Shown piece by piece: positions 1 to 7,878 of a DNA stretch of 9,815 nucleotides. A program made the position numbers and the translations under genes. The stretch is from an uncultured Lachnospiraceae bacterium (GTDB taxonomy: Bacteria > Bacillota > Clostridia > Lachnospirales > Lachnospiraceae), in contig CANBFE010000050.1 in assembly GCA_947367855.1 (NCBI GenBank), positions 1 to 9,815 on the forward strand, given 5' to 3'. Positions within the stretch are counted from its first letter, which is position 1, and every line of letters begins with the position of its first letter. Below the pieces are notes generated by a model. The model saw only the letters and a program-made list of their open reading frames with translations. It was not told where the DNA came from and made no database searches.

Positions 1-56
1 AAACGTAATTTTCACTTGCAATATGATAATAAAAGGTATAGAATAAGTGAAGTATT
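1..56. other. Non-coding left edge
   Basis: AT-rich stretch with no open reading frame or ribosome binding site that I can support. It holds a 7-bp inverted repeat, TTCACTT at 11-17 and AAGTGAA at 45-51, whose significance is unclear. It may be the 3' flank of a plus-strand gene lying outside the window, since the adjacent terminator could serve both strands. Confidence 0.4.
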
Positions 57-97
57 AAAAAAAGTTCGCCTTACATGTACATAAGGCGAACTTTTTT
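57..97. terminator. Bidirectional rho-independent terminator
   Basis: Near-perfect hairpin. The left arm ends in GTTCGCCTTA (64-73), the right arm begins TAAGGCGAAC (82-91), and the loop is 8 nt. An A-run (57-63) precedes the stem and a T-run (92-97) follows it, so the structure reads as an intrinsic terminator on both strands. On the minus strand it lies about 20 nt past the stop codon of the last ABC exporter gene, closing that operon. On the plus strand it could end a transcript entering from the left. Confidence 0.92.
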
Positions 98-115
98 ATT
101 CCCAAATACTTTATG

Positions 116-2017
116 TCATACTCCCGCATAATGTTGGGCCTGTGCATTCCACAGCCGGAAGTACTCCCCCTCCCTCTGGGCCACCAGCTCTTCGTGAGTC
201 CCCCGCTGCACCAGTTCTCCCCTATGGAATACGGCAATGTCATCGCAGAATCTGCAGGAGGAGAGGCGGTGACTGATGTAAATCGCGGACTTTCCTCCCA
301 CAATCTCATTGAATCTGGAATAGATCTCATATTCCGCAGCCGGATCCAGGGCAGCGGTAGGCTCATCCAGGACTACAATAGGGGCGTCTTTGTACAGGGC
401 TCTGGCCAAAGCGATCTTCTGGGCCTCACCTCCGGAGATTTCCACCCCGCTTTCCTCGAAATCCTTGTAAAGACAGGTATGGATCCCCAGAGGCATTCCG
501 GCCAGGCGCTCTCCGAAACCTGCCTGCTCAAGGGACTCTGTAACCCTGTCCCCATCCGGCGTCATCCCTGCGGCCACGTTCTGAGCCAGGGAGAAAGAAA
601 ACAGCTGAAAGTCCTGAAACACCACGGAAAATACCTTTCTGTATTCCTCCGGCGAATATTCCCTGATATCCACCCCATTCAGCAGGATACTGCCCTCCTC
701 CGGTTCATACAGCCGACACAGCAGCTTGATGAAGGTGGTCTTGCCGCTGCCGTTCTGTCCCACCACTGCAAGCCGCTCTCCCGCCCGGAATTTCAGGGAA
801 ATATGTCTCAATGCCCAGGTTTCCGCGCCCGGATATCGGAAGGATACATTGCGGAATTCCACTTCATATTGGGGCTTCTGTCCTGCAGGGACTGTCCCTT
901 TGCCGACTCCATACTCCCTGTCTTTCCATCCTCCGGCTGAATCCTTCCCGCTTACCGGCAGATCCATAAACTGAAAATAAGCCCTCATGGCGTCATTGTT
1001 CGTCCGCAGTCTGGTCAAAGTCATCATCAATCCGGAAAACCCTTCCGTAAACCGGCTGATGCTGCCGATATACAGTACCACATCTCCAAGGCCGATCATG
1101 CCTGTCAGAGCCCTGAGCCCCACAAAGAGATAAACCAAGGTACTTAACACCGCCGTAGAAGCGGCGATTGCCCCGGAATATTTGGCCTCATTCCGAATCT
1201 GCCCGTCCACCATACGCTTTCCTGCGCTGTAATGTTCCTCCATCTCCTCATTCACCACTGCCTTCTGCCCATAGATCCGGATATCCTTTCCCGTGCGGTA
1301 AGTCAGCACATGGTTCTCCAGATAGTATCCGTATATACGGTTTGCCGCAATAACCTCTCCCATCAGGGCATGGCTCTTTTCCACCATTTTCCCGCCAAGC
1401 CTCATGCCAAGAAATCCGTTCAGCAAAATGGCCAAAAGAAGCAGGACAGAAGCCCAGGGAGATGCCGCAAAGGCCAGAATGCCCCGGGCCTGCCCCTGGT
1501 AAGAAGCCGTAAAAAGCGAAGCTGCCAGAGAAACGGAAAATCCCAGTGTAAATACATTGGAAACCAGAGCCTGAAACTGCCACCGCAGATTTCCCAGTCC
1601 TTCTCCCCCGGTGTTCTCATAATCCTCAATCTGCTGCCGCATCTGATAGGTTTTGGGGGATTCCACCTGCTCATAGTCCAGTTCCATCATCTTCTCACTG
1701 ATTGCCATTTTGCAGGCAGGCCAGAAACGGTACTGCCGCTGATTCAGCAGATGATTCAATAAACTGGTCACAAGATGCACCCCCAGACCAACCGTCAGCG
1801 TGGCTGCCGCATAGAAAAACAGCCTCTTTGGTTCCTCCTGCCGGACAATGCCGTTGAGTATCTGTGCAGACATATATAAAGCAACAAAAGGGGAAAGAGA
1901 TGCAAATACCCCCTGACACAGAATCATACCCAGGTACCCCGGAGAAATCCGCCGGATTTCTTTCAGGCTTCTTATCAGGATATTCCTGTCTTCTTTTATT
2001 TTTTTCATATCTTCCAC
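116..2017 (-). CDS. ABC exporter half-transporter B (fused permease/ATPase)
   Basis: Predicted 633-residue exporter subunit with a membrane domain followed by an ATPase domain, the usual layout and length of type IV (B-family) ABC half-exporters. Hydrophobic segments lie near residues 29-55, 66-90, 150-172, 186-205 and 285-305. The ATPase motifs are complete: Walker A GQNGSGKT (420-427), Q-loop Q468, signature ISGGE (527-531), Walker B IVVLDE (547-552) with catalytic Glu552, and switch His583. A Gly-rich linker of about 30 residues (355-383) joins the two domains. The start chosen is GTG at 2017, preceded by AAGGGG at a 5-nt spacing; an ATG at 2008 is the alternative. The gene begins 12 nt after the other exporter subunit, with which it probably forms a heterodimer. 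The substrate is unknown; drug, peptide or lipid are all possible for this family. Confidence 0.93.
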   Translation of the reverse strand: MEDMKKIKEDRNILIRSLKEIRRISPGYLGMILCQGVFASLSPFVALYMSAQILNGIVRQEEPKRLFFYAAATLTVGLGVHLVTSLLNHLLNQRQYRFWPACKMAISEKMMELDYEQVESPKTYQMRQQIEDYENTGGEGLGNLRWQFQALVSNVFTLGFSVSLAASLFTASYQGQARGILAFAASPWASVLLLLAILLNGFLGMRLGGKMVEKSHALMGEVIAANRIYGYYLENHVLTYRTGKDIRIYGQKAVVNEEMEEHYSAGKRMVDGQIRNEAKYSGAIAASTAVLSTLVYLFVGLRALTGMIGLGDVVLYIGSISRFTEGFSGLMMTLTRLRTNNDAMRAYFQFMDLPVSGKDSAGGWKDREYGVGKGTVPAGQKPQYEVEFRNVSFRYPGAETWALRHISLKFRAGERLAVVGQNGSGKTTFIKLLCRLYEPEEGSILLNGVDIREYSPEEYRKVFSVVFQDFQLFSFSLAQNVAAGMTPDGDRVTESLEQAGFGERLAGMPLGIHTCLYKDFEESGVEISGGEAQKIALARALYKDAPIVVLDEPTAALDPAAEYEIYSRFNEIVGGKSAIYISHRLSSCRFCDDIAVFHRGELVQRGTHEELVAQREGEYFRLWNAQAQHYAGV

Positions 2018-2029
2018 CTGAACCCCTTC

Positions 2030-3850
2030 TCAAAAGCCATGCTGCTGATAATAACGGCTCTGTATCTCATACATGGCGGCATATTTTCCCCCAAGCGCCA
2101 TCAGCTCCTCATGGGTGCCCTCCTCCGTGATCCTGCCGCCCTCCAGAAACAGAATCCTGTCGCAAAACCTGGTACTGGACAGCCTGTGGGAGATAAAGAC
2201 AGAGGTTGCCCCCCTGGTCAGCTCATTGTATCTCTGGTAAATTTCATTCTCCGCCACCGGATCCAGAGCGGCGGTGGGCTCATCCAGGACCATAATGTTC
2301 CCGCCCTTGTACAGCGCCCTGGCCAGCGCAAGCTTCTGCTTCTCCCCGCCGGAAAGCTCCACGCCGTCCTCCCTGACACTCTTCATCAAAATTGTCTTTT
2401 CCCTTTTTGACAATGTATCTACTTTTTCACGGATTCCGGATAATTCCATAACCCGCTCCAACTTCTCCCGGTCAATATCCTCTTCCGGGCAAAGAGCAAT
2501 GTTTTTCTCCAAAGAGGCAGGCAGCAGGTAGATCTCCTGGAAAACCGCAGACAACAGGGTATAATAGGTATCCCGCTCATAACTGCCCACATCCTTCCCT
2601 CCAACCAGAATCTGTCCCGAATCCCTGTGATACAAACCGCACAGCAGCTTCACCAGTGTGGTCTTTCCCGCCCCGTTTTCCCCCACCAGGGCAATCTTCT
2701 CCCCCTTCTTCACCGTGAAGCTCAGTCCGCTGACAGTGTCCTTTTCGCTGCCGGGATACCGAAACGAAACATCCCGGAAGACAATCTCCGGCGCCTCCTC
2801 CGGAAGCCTTTCTCCCTTTTCCCGCCGGAAATGATCCGGAATCTCCAGAAATTCCCTCACATCACCGAAGGCAAAAGCCGTGCGCTGCAGTTCCCCATAG
2901 TGTCCGATAAGTCCCAGGAGCCAGGAGGAATACCTGGAAATCAATCCGAAATATAAGACAAAATCCGCAGCCGGCATTCCGTCATTTACAATTCGGTATA
3001 AAAGTAATCCGTATGCCGCCCCGTCCCGGATAAAATTCAGAATCCCCGCAAGGGCATCCACCCCCATGCCCCTGGCCTCCCCCTTTTTATGCCACTTCAT
3101 CCGTTCCTTCATAAACTCGTCAAACAGCGCCCCAAGCCATCCCTTCATCCCGTAGAGCCGGATATCCTTCGCCGCTGCAAACTCCCCTGCCCGATTCCAG
3201 ATATAGTTGATCTTGCGGTCCAAAGGTACCCAGTCATCCTTATGCAGATGGTTCCAGACAATGTTTGCCCTGTTTACAAAGTAGGCGGCCAGTGTCATCC
3301 CTACCAGCAAAAGCACCAGCCAGGGACTCAGAGACGCAATCAGCACGGAATACGCCCCCAGTCCTATCAGATCCGATGCCATGCCTACAACCTGGGATAA
3401 CAGCTGCTGGGTGACGTTGCCGGATTCGTAGAACACATTCAGGGCCTTCTGCATCCTGGTCTGTCCCTGGGGATTTTCCAGATTCCCGTAGTCCATATCC
3501 ATGGCCTTCACACTGCACAGGGTAAGATACTGCATCCGGTTCAGCATGGCGCCCCAGCCAATCCTGGCATTCAAAATCTGACTGGCCAGATGCAGGGCCA
3601 GCAATGCTGCAGATAACCATAGAATATTCGCCGTAAGCGTCACCGCGGATGCGCCCTCCCCGATCCACTTCACCATATAGGAGGATAAATAGGTTGTACA
3701 AAGGGGCAGCAGCACTAGCACAGGCATCTGCAGCACCGTAGCCAGCATCAGAACTTTGTCCATCTGCCAGGCTTTTCTCAGGGCAAAAGCCAGATTGCCT
3801 GACATGGAATGTGATGGGCAGCGTGTTTTTTGTCGGAATTTCGTTCTCAT
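2030..3850 (-). CDS. ABC exporter half-transporter A (fused permease/ATPase)
   Basis: Predicted 606-residue exporter subunit with an N-terminal membrane domain (hydrophobic segments near residues 33-55, 71-92, 155-175, 177-195 and 265-300) and a C-terminal ATPase. The motifs are intact: Walker A GENGAGKT (390-397), Q-loop Q438, signature LSGGE (499-503), Walker B ending in Asp523/Glu524, and His555. Both subunits have a consensus-like nucleotide-binding domain, so neither looks catalytically degenerate. They share a KDIR-[LI]-YG motif in the membrane domain (near 228-234 here), which supports a paralogous pair. I chose the ATG at 3850, which follows AAAGGA at a 10-nt spacing. The frame stays open to a TTG at 3907, which would add 19 residues. 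The gene has its own upstream promoter and is the first of a two-gene exporter unit. The family is clear; the substrate cannot be read from sequence. Confidence 0.92.
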   Translation of the reverse strand: MRTKFRQKTRCPSHSMSGNLAFALRKAWQMDKVLMLATVLQMPVLVLLPLCTTYLSSYMVKWIGEGASAVTLTANILWLSAALLALHLASQILNARIGWGAMLNRMQYLTLCSVKAMDMDYGNLENPQGQTRMQKALNVFYESGNVTQQLLSQVVGMASDLIGLGAYSVLIASLSPWLVLLLVGMTLAAYFVNRANIVWNHLHKDDWVPLDRKINYIWNRAGEFAAAKDIRLYGMKGWLGALFDEFMKERMKWHKKGEARGMGVDALAGILNFIRDGAAYGLLLYRIVNDGMPAADFVLYFGLISRYSSWLLGLIGHYGELQRTAFAFGDVREFLEIPDHFRREKGERLPEEAPEIVFRDVSFRYPGSEKDTVSGLSFTVKKGEKIALVGENGAGKTTLVKLLCGLYHRDSGQILVGGKDVGSYERDTYYTLLSAVFQEIYLLPASLEKNIALCPEEDIDREKLERVMELSGIREKVDTLSKREKTILMKSVREDGVELSGGEKQKLALARALYKGGNIMVLDEPTAALDPVAENEIYQRYNELTRGATSVFISHRLSSTRFCDRILFLEGGRITEEGTHEELMALGGKYAAMYEIQSRYYQQHGF

Positions 3851-3860
3851 ATCATACTGA

Positions 3861-3866
3861 TCCTTT
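3861..3866 (-). promoter_or_regulatory. Ribosome binding site for exporter subunit A
   Basis: AAAGGA on the minus strand, inside a purine-rich run, 10 nt before the ATG at 3850. The spacing is slightly long. It favours the ATG over the upstream in-frame TTG at 3907, whose nearest candidate site is a GC-rich AGGGG. Confidence 0.5.
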
Positions 3867-3938
3867 CTTTCGCTCCCGAAACTACTGCTGATAAAGACTG
3901 CACCCAAAGCGCCGTCCCCTGCAGCTTTTTATAGAATC

Positions 3939-3966
3939 AGTATAAAGCTTATGAAAATTTTGTAAA
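3939..3966 (-). promoter_or_regulatory. Sigma-A-type promoter of the exporter pair
   Basis: On the minus strand, TTTACA (3966-3961) is separated by 16 nt from TATACT (3944-3939). Each hexamer differs from consensus at one position. Transcription would start near 3932, leaving a leader of about 80 nt before the ATG at 3850. An internal promoter here means the exporter genes can be expressed independently of the sensor genes upstream. Confidence 0.65.
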
Positions 3967-3993
3967 CAGATTTGACGCGAAAGGTGAGAACTG

Positions 3994-4005
3994 CCGGATA
4001 TCCGG
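3994..4005. promoter_or_regulatory. 12-bp perfect palindrome, candidate operator
   Basis: CCGGATATCCGG reads identically on both strands. It ends 28 bp upstream of the -35 hexamer of the exporter promoter, a position typical of an activator site. The binding factor is unknown. It does not resemble the direct-repeat sites used by LytTR regulators, so assigning it to the neighbouring response regulator would be speculative. Confidence 0.3.
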
Positions 4006-4033
4006 TGATAATCCCTGCATGAACGCAACGCCG

Positions 4034-4059
4034 CCTCCGTCGGTGCTTCCGGACTGAGG
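4034..4059. other. Imperfect hairpin after the solute-binding gene
   Basis: CCTC (4034-4037) pairs with GAGG (4056-4059). Inside, further GC-rich pairing is interrupted by a mismatch and a bulge around a 5-nt loop. It begins 8 nt after the stop of the lipoprotein gene on the minus strand. No T-run follows, so it is not a canonical intrinsic terminator. It may mark the 3' end of the upstream message, or allow partial read-through into the exporter genes. Confidence 0.25.
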
Positions 4060-4067
4060 ACAATTCT

Positions 4068-6302
4068 TCACTCCTCCAGGTACAACTTCACTCTTGTGTC
4101 AATATCCTCCAACGCCTCCTCCAGAGTACGCTTCCCCTCAAGGAAGCCCTGTCCTGCTTCTACAACGGCATGATATACCCGGCTGTCACAATATCCCACA
4201 CTCGTTATCCGGGAAACAAACCCGTCTAGCTTTCTGAACGCATCTTCCCCAGGCCAATAGACTTCCAGGAAAACCATATCGTCATAATCCTCATCCCCGT
4301 CGTCAATCATTGTGCCGGAATAAAGGATGTTTTCCATTCCTTCCCCCCTGGGATCATCCCATCCCGCAAGGTAAGCCTCCCTGTTCACCGGTATGCCGTT
4401 CAGTCCAGCCGCCTGCTGCCCTTCCGCAGACAGAGCATATTCCAGAAACAAAAGAGCCTCTTCCCTATGCCCGGAAGCCTGGTTTACCGCCAGCAGACTT
4501 TCCGCCAGACAGGCGCCATACTGCTGTCCCGGCATCAGGGTATAATCCGCCCCCATATAATTCACATTTGCGCAAAAGAACGAAAAATCATCTTTCCCAC
4601 TGCCCAGAATACCTCCAAAATACGGTTGCTCATGCCCTGCCGAAAACCTTGCGGCCTCCCTTGCCGAGTTAATACCCTGTCCCGAAAACCGTCTGTCCAG
4701 AGGGCTTCCCCCTGCAGCCCATCTGTCTCCCATCCCCCATGCATTTTCTTCCTGATCTTTCATCTGAACATCGTATATCCGTTTCGCCCAAGTCAGAAAC
4801 TCCGCCACCGCTTCTTTGTCCAACGTACCGTCCTCCTTTGTCCATGCTCCCTGACTGGACTGGGCCAGTTTCCGCAGCATATCCTCCGGATTCCAGACAC
4901 CGAACAGGGACCCTGACCTTCCGTCACGCCTTTCTCTCTCCAGCATATCTGCCAAATCCGCCAGGGTTTCCCCATCTCCCAGTTTTTCACCGCTTCCGCC
5001 GATAACAGGTATGGCAAAAGAAAGCGGGATTGCATACAGCCCTTCGTTGTTCCGCATTCCGTCTGCTACTATTTTAAAATACGTATCATCCGTCATCGTC
5101 TCCATGATGCCGGACAATTCCATAAATACCCCCTTTTCCGCATAAGAACGGAAGGGAATTTCATCCGCCACAATGATATCCGGTCCCTTTCCGGCGGCAA
5201 GCTCCGTGGCCAGGTTCTTCAGGGCATCTTCCTCTGAGGCCCCATACTCCAGACCGGTGCCTGTCTCATACCGGACGGACAGCTCCGGATGCGCCTGCCG
5301 GAAAGCGCCCACCATCCGCCTTACATTGCCGTCTTCATACAGGCTGTATACACGAAGCGAAAATTCCGGCTCTGCAGGAAGAGATGCATCATAACGGTAA
5401 AGCACCAGGCTGCCGTCAGAATACAGAACCAGAAATTCCGGCTCTTCCGTTCCTTCCACAACCGCCATCCCCAACAGGCTGACTCCCGGACTGCCCATTC
5501 TGTACAATGCCCCGTCAACCACCAGTTCCACACTGTCCCCGTAAACAGCATGCCAATATATCCCTTCCGCCGTCAGTATGTATGTCCCATCCCCATATGG
5601 ATATAAGCAGTTTTTATCCTGTTCAACTGTCCCGGCCGACAGCTTCTCTTTGAGGAAACCGTCCAAAATCTCGTCCTGCTGCGCCGCAATCTCTCCCTTT
5701 TCCAGGTCATACAGCGTCAACCTGTCATAGCACTGCAGATACAATCTCCTGTCATCTGCCGCCATCCCATAGGGATAATATCCTTCCAACAGAAAACGCA
5801 CCTCTCCGCCGGTGGGGTCCACCCGGTATATCTGATACTGCTCTCCGGCTTCACAATAGAAATATCCCCCGCCGTAGCAAACAGCCCCTGCGGTCTCCGG
5901 GTCTATGCCTGTAAGCGCTGTTTCCTGCCCGTCTTCCGACACCAGGTAATAGCCGGAAATACCAAACGGTTCGGAATCTTCCATTCCGATCACTAGCCTG
6001 GCGCCATTGGGAGCCGCTATTTCCCTCAATGTCCTGTTTTTCCATTTCCCATATGACTCAAAAACTTCCTCTGCAAAACTCTCCCCTGCTGACACAGAAA
6101 CCAGATCATATCCTTCGGCTCCCTGCAGCCGGATCCTGTCTCCCTCCTGGGTTAGACCAGTATAATTACCGCCGCCTCCCGGAAGCTCCATCTCCGTCTC
6201 CGCATACCTCCCTGTTTTCGCCGATTCTTCCCGTTTCTCTTCACCGCAGCCGCAAACCATACAGCAGACCGCCGCCAATAGACATACAATTCTTGCTCTC
6301 AT
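4068..6302 (-). CDS. Propeller-like/solute-binding fusion lipoprotein
   Basis: Predicted 744-residue surface lipoprotein. The first 19 residues form a signal peptide with a lipobox VCGC and acylation site Cys19; the signal also holds Cys7, Cys13, Cys14 and Cys17. Residues about 60-310 contain repeated short beta-strand patterns such as RLYLQCYDRLTLYDL and FLVLYSDGSLVLYRYD, which suggest a partial or whole beta-propeller. Residues about 315-744 match the family 1 extracellular solute-binding fold: PDIIVADEIPFRSYAEKGVF (374-393), GLYAIPLSFA (421-430) and, near the C-terminus, EALLFLEYALSAEGQQ (615-630). Typical family members are about 400-450 residues, so the N-terminal half is an addition. 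The ATG at 6302 has AGGAGG at 5 nt; the frame extends to a TTG at 6329 that would put nine charged residues before the signal peptide. It lies 27 nt after the kinase gene. No ABC-importer permease is nearby, so a sensing role is inferred. The ligand is unknown. Confidence 0.85.
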   Translation of the reverse strand: MRARIVCLLAAVCCMVCGCGEEKREESAKTGRYAETEMELPGGGGNYTGLTQEGDRIRLQGAEGYDLVSVSAGESFAEEVFESYGKWKNRTLREIAAPNGARLVIGMEDSEPFGISGYYLVSEDGQETALTGIDPETAGAVCYGGGYFYCEAGEQYQIYRVDPTGGEVRFLLEGYYPYGMAADDRRLYLQCYDRLTLYDLEKGEIAAQQDEILDGFLKEKLSAGTVEQDKNCLYPYGDGTYILTAEGIYWHAVYGDSVELVVDGALYRMGSPGVSLLGMAVVEGTEEPEFLVLYSDGSLVLYRYDASLPAEPEFSLRVYSLYEDGNVRRMVGAFRQAHPELSVRYETGTGLEYGASEEDALKNLATELAAGKGPDIIVADEIPFRSYAEKGVFMELSGIMETMTDDTYFKIVADGMRNNEGLYAIPLSFAIPVIGGSGEKLGDGETLADLADMLERERRDGRSGSLFGVWNPEDMLRKLAQSSQGAWTKEDGTLDKEAVAEFLTWAKRIYDVQMKDQEENAWGMGDRWAAGGSPLDRRFSGQGINSAREAARFSAGHEQPYFGGILGSGKDDFSFFCANVNYMGADYTLMPGQQYGACLAESLLAVNQASGHREEALLFLEYALSAEGQQAAGLNGIPVNREAYLAGWDDPRGEGMENILYSGTMIDDGDEDYDDMVFLEVYWPGEDAFRKLDGFVSRITSVGYCDSRVYHAVVEAGQGFLEGKRTLEEALEDIDTRVKLYLEE

Positions 6303-6307
6303 CCTGT

Positions 6308-6313
6308 CCTCCT
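6308..6313 (-). promoter_or_regulatory. Ribosome binding site fixing the lipoprotein start
   Basis: AGGAGG on the minus strand, 5 nt before the ATG at 6302. It decides between this ATG and the upstream in-frame TTG at 6329. The ATG places a short basic N-terminus directly before the hydrophobic signal core, as expected for a lipoprotein. Confidence 0.85.
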
Positions 6314-6329
6314 CTCCTCTTCGCGCCAA

Positions 6330-7877
6330 TCACTCCCGCCTGCTCCCATCCCGCCAGTCCCTGTTACACAGCATAACCGACAGAACGAAAACTTCCTCCC
6401 CCGCCGTCCACTCCACCGCGCCATGATATTTTTCACAGGTACTCTTGATATTGGAAATCCCGATTCCATGGGATTCCCCATCCGCCTTTCTGGTCTCCGG
6501 AAATTCTTTTCCTTCCTTTTTTATCATTTTTCCGTCAAAGGTATTTTTGATTTCCATGAGAAACATCTCCCCGTCCAGGAATGCGGACAGACTAATCCGG
6601 CAGGCGACGCCCGGTTCTTCCTTTCGAAGCCTCTCACAGGCCTCCACCGCATTGTCCAGGGCATTTCCCAGTATGACGCCGATGTCATAATCCTGAATCA
6701 CCAGTGTCCCGGGAAAAACAAGCTCCTCCACATCCACCTTCAGCCCCGGAACCCTCTTCCGGGCCTCATGACATTTCATCTCCAACAATGCGTCCGCAAC
6801 AACGTTCCCTGTACGGAATTCCGTCTCAAAGGCGTCCAGGCTCAGGTTCAGCTGATCCAGATATGCCTGCAGCCTCTCACTCTCCCCGCCTTTCTCCGCA
6901 AGACGCATGGCCACGGACAGGGTATTGCGCATATCATGTTTCAGGCCACGCAGACCGAACCAGATTCTCTCCCTCTCTCCCACATATTCCTGCAGGGCGG
7001 AAATCTGTTTCTCCAGTACGGCGCGCCCCTTCCGCTCCCGGTTCAGCGCATACACATCCTGAAACATTGCCACGCCGCAGATAATGGACAGCAGGCTGAA
7101 AAACAGGATCAATGAAACCAGAATACACAGAAATGGCCTGTCCCCAAAGAGTACATAAAAACTCTCCCCTGTGCCATATACCTGCATTTCCAGAACCGCG
7201 TGCAGGCATAACCCTGTCAGACTTGGCATCACAAGCTGCAGTATCTCCTTTCCCTGCAGCGCCATCTCCTTTTCCCGGAAGTTTCTCACGATACGCCTGA
7301 GCAGCCAATACAGAACTGCCATGTTTAAAATCGAATACAGCGCACTCAGCGCCACCCACAGCCAGGCATATCCAATCATTGGGATCCGCCCTGCAACCAG
7401 CCAATCTCCCAAAACCCCCCGCAGCCTGTCATCCAGCAGCAGTTCCATGCTCACAAGCAATCCCCCGACAAAATAAACCGAACAGAAAGTCGAAATGACA
7501 AAAAGCGTTTTCCAGTAATGCACACGGTAAAATATAACTCCTGTCAAAAACAAAAATCCCAACTGCCACCCATATGCCCAGAGAATGCCATAAGAGGTCA
7601 TTTCAACTCCTTCCGGAGCCAAAGCCTTCCTGACCATTCCCTCAAGCAAGGCCACCGTCACCACAAGCAATCCGGTAAGCAGGTCCGGCCGGAGCCTGCC
7701 ATTTCCAAGCCTGATCTTCCCGAGCCTTTCATTTCCAAACCTGCTCTCCAGAAAACAGCCAAAATAATATTGTATACAATATCCCTGCAGCGCACAGTCA
7801 ATCCATTGCAGCATACCTGTCAGGTCAATGATCCTGACTGCCCTCTCAATTGCCTCAATCGTAACCTCCGTCTCCAT
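6330..7877 (-). CDS. AgrC-like GHKL sensor histidine kinase
   Basis: Predicted 515-residue membrane sensor kinase that would autophosphorylate and pass phosphate to the adjacent LytTR regulator. Several hydrophobic segments lie between about residues 67 and 275 (for example 67-82, 105-118, 124-145, 169-193, 246-272), followed by a coiled-coil-like stretch (about 278-303). The H-box is LKHDMRNTL with His314, the N-box NALDNAVEAC (405-414) and the G-box HGIGISNIKS (470-479). This is the layout of the quorum-sensing AgrC/ComD type rather than the classical HisKA type. The ATG at 7877 follows GGGAGGG at 5 nt and sits 1 nt past the regulator's stop, so translational coupling is likely. A 10-residue tandem repeat (45-64) lies before the first clear membrane segment. 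The signal is unknown; the next gene encodes a surface binding protein that could present it. Confidence 0.9.
   Translation of the reverse strand: METEVTIEAIERAVRIIDLTGMLQWIDCALQGYCIQYYFGCFLESRFGNERLGKIRLGNGRLRPDLLTGLLVVTVALLEGMVRKALAPEGVEMTSYGILWAYGWQLGFLFLTGVIFYRVHYWKTLFVISTFCSVYFVGGLLVSMELLLDDRLRGVLGDWLVAGRIPMIGYAWLWVALSALYSILNMAVLYWLLRRIVRNFREKEMALQGKEILQLVMPSLTGLCLHAVLEMQVYGTGESFYVLFGDRPFLCILVSLILFFSLLSIICGVAMFQDVYALNRERKGRAVLEKQISALQEYVGERERIWFGLRGLKHDMRNTLSVAMRLAEKGGESERLQAYLDQLNLSLDAFETEFRTGNVVADALLEMKCHEARKRVPGLKVDVEELVFPGTLVIQDYDIGVILGNALDNAVEACERLRKEEPGVACRISLSAFLDGEMFLMEIKNTFDGKMIKKEGKEFPETRKADGESHGIGISNIKSTCEKYHGAVEWTAGEEVFVLSVMLCNRDWRDGSRRE
7691..7750. repeat. Two tandem 30-bp units inside the kinase gene
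   Basis: Two adjacent 30-bp units (7691-7720 and 7721-7750) match at about 23 of 30 positions when aligned by eye. The core ATTTCCAA[AG]CCTG recurs exactly 30 bp apart (7701 and 7731). The repeat is in frame and encodes SRFGNERLGK followed by IRLGNGRLRP (kinase residues 45-64), a short basic Gly/Arg/Leu repeat at the edge of the membrane domain. It looks like an old in-frame duplication. Confidence 0.6.
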
Positions 7878-7878
7878 C

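Noticed and set aside
113..940. 275-codon plus-strand open frame opposite exporter subunit B
   Set aside because: It lies wholly antisense to a well-supported ABC ATPase domain, has no recognisable domain and no ribosome binding site. It is a by-product of biased codon use on the other strand.
3967..4020. Short minus-strand frame starting at ATG 4020 between the lipoprotein and exporter genes (about 23 codons)
   Set aside because: The nearest GGAGG is 13 nt from the ATG, the peptide has no recognisable feature, and the frame runs through the palindrome to the edge of the -35 hexamer.
6423..7115. 230-codon plus-strand open frame opposite the kinase
   Set aside because: Antisense to the conserved H-, N- and G-box region of the kinase, with low-complexity content and no domain. 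Treated as a shadow frame.
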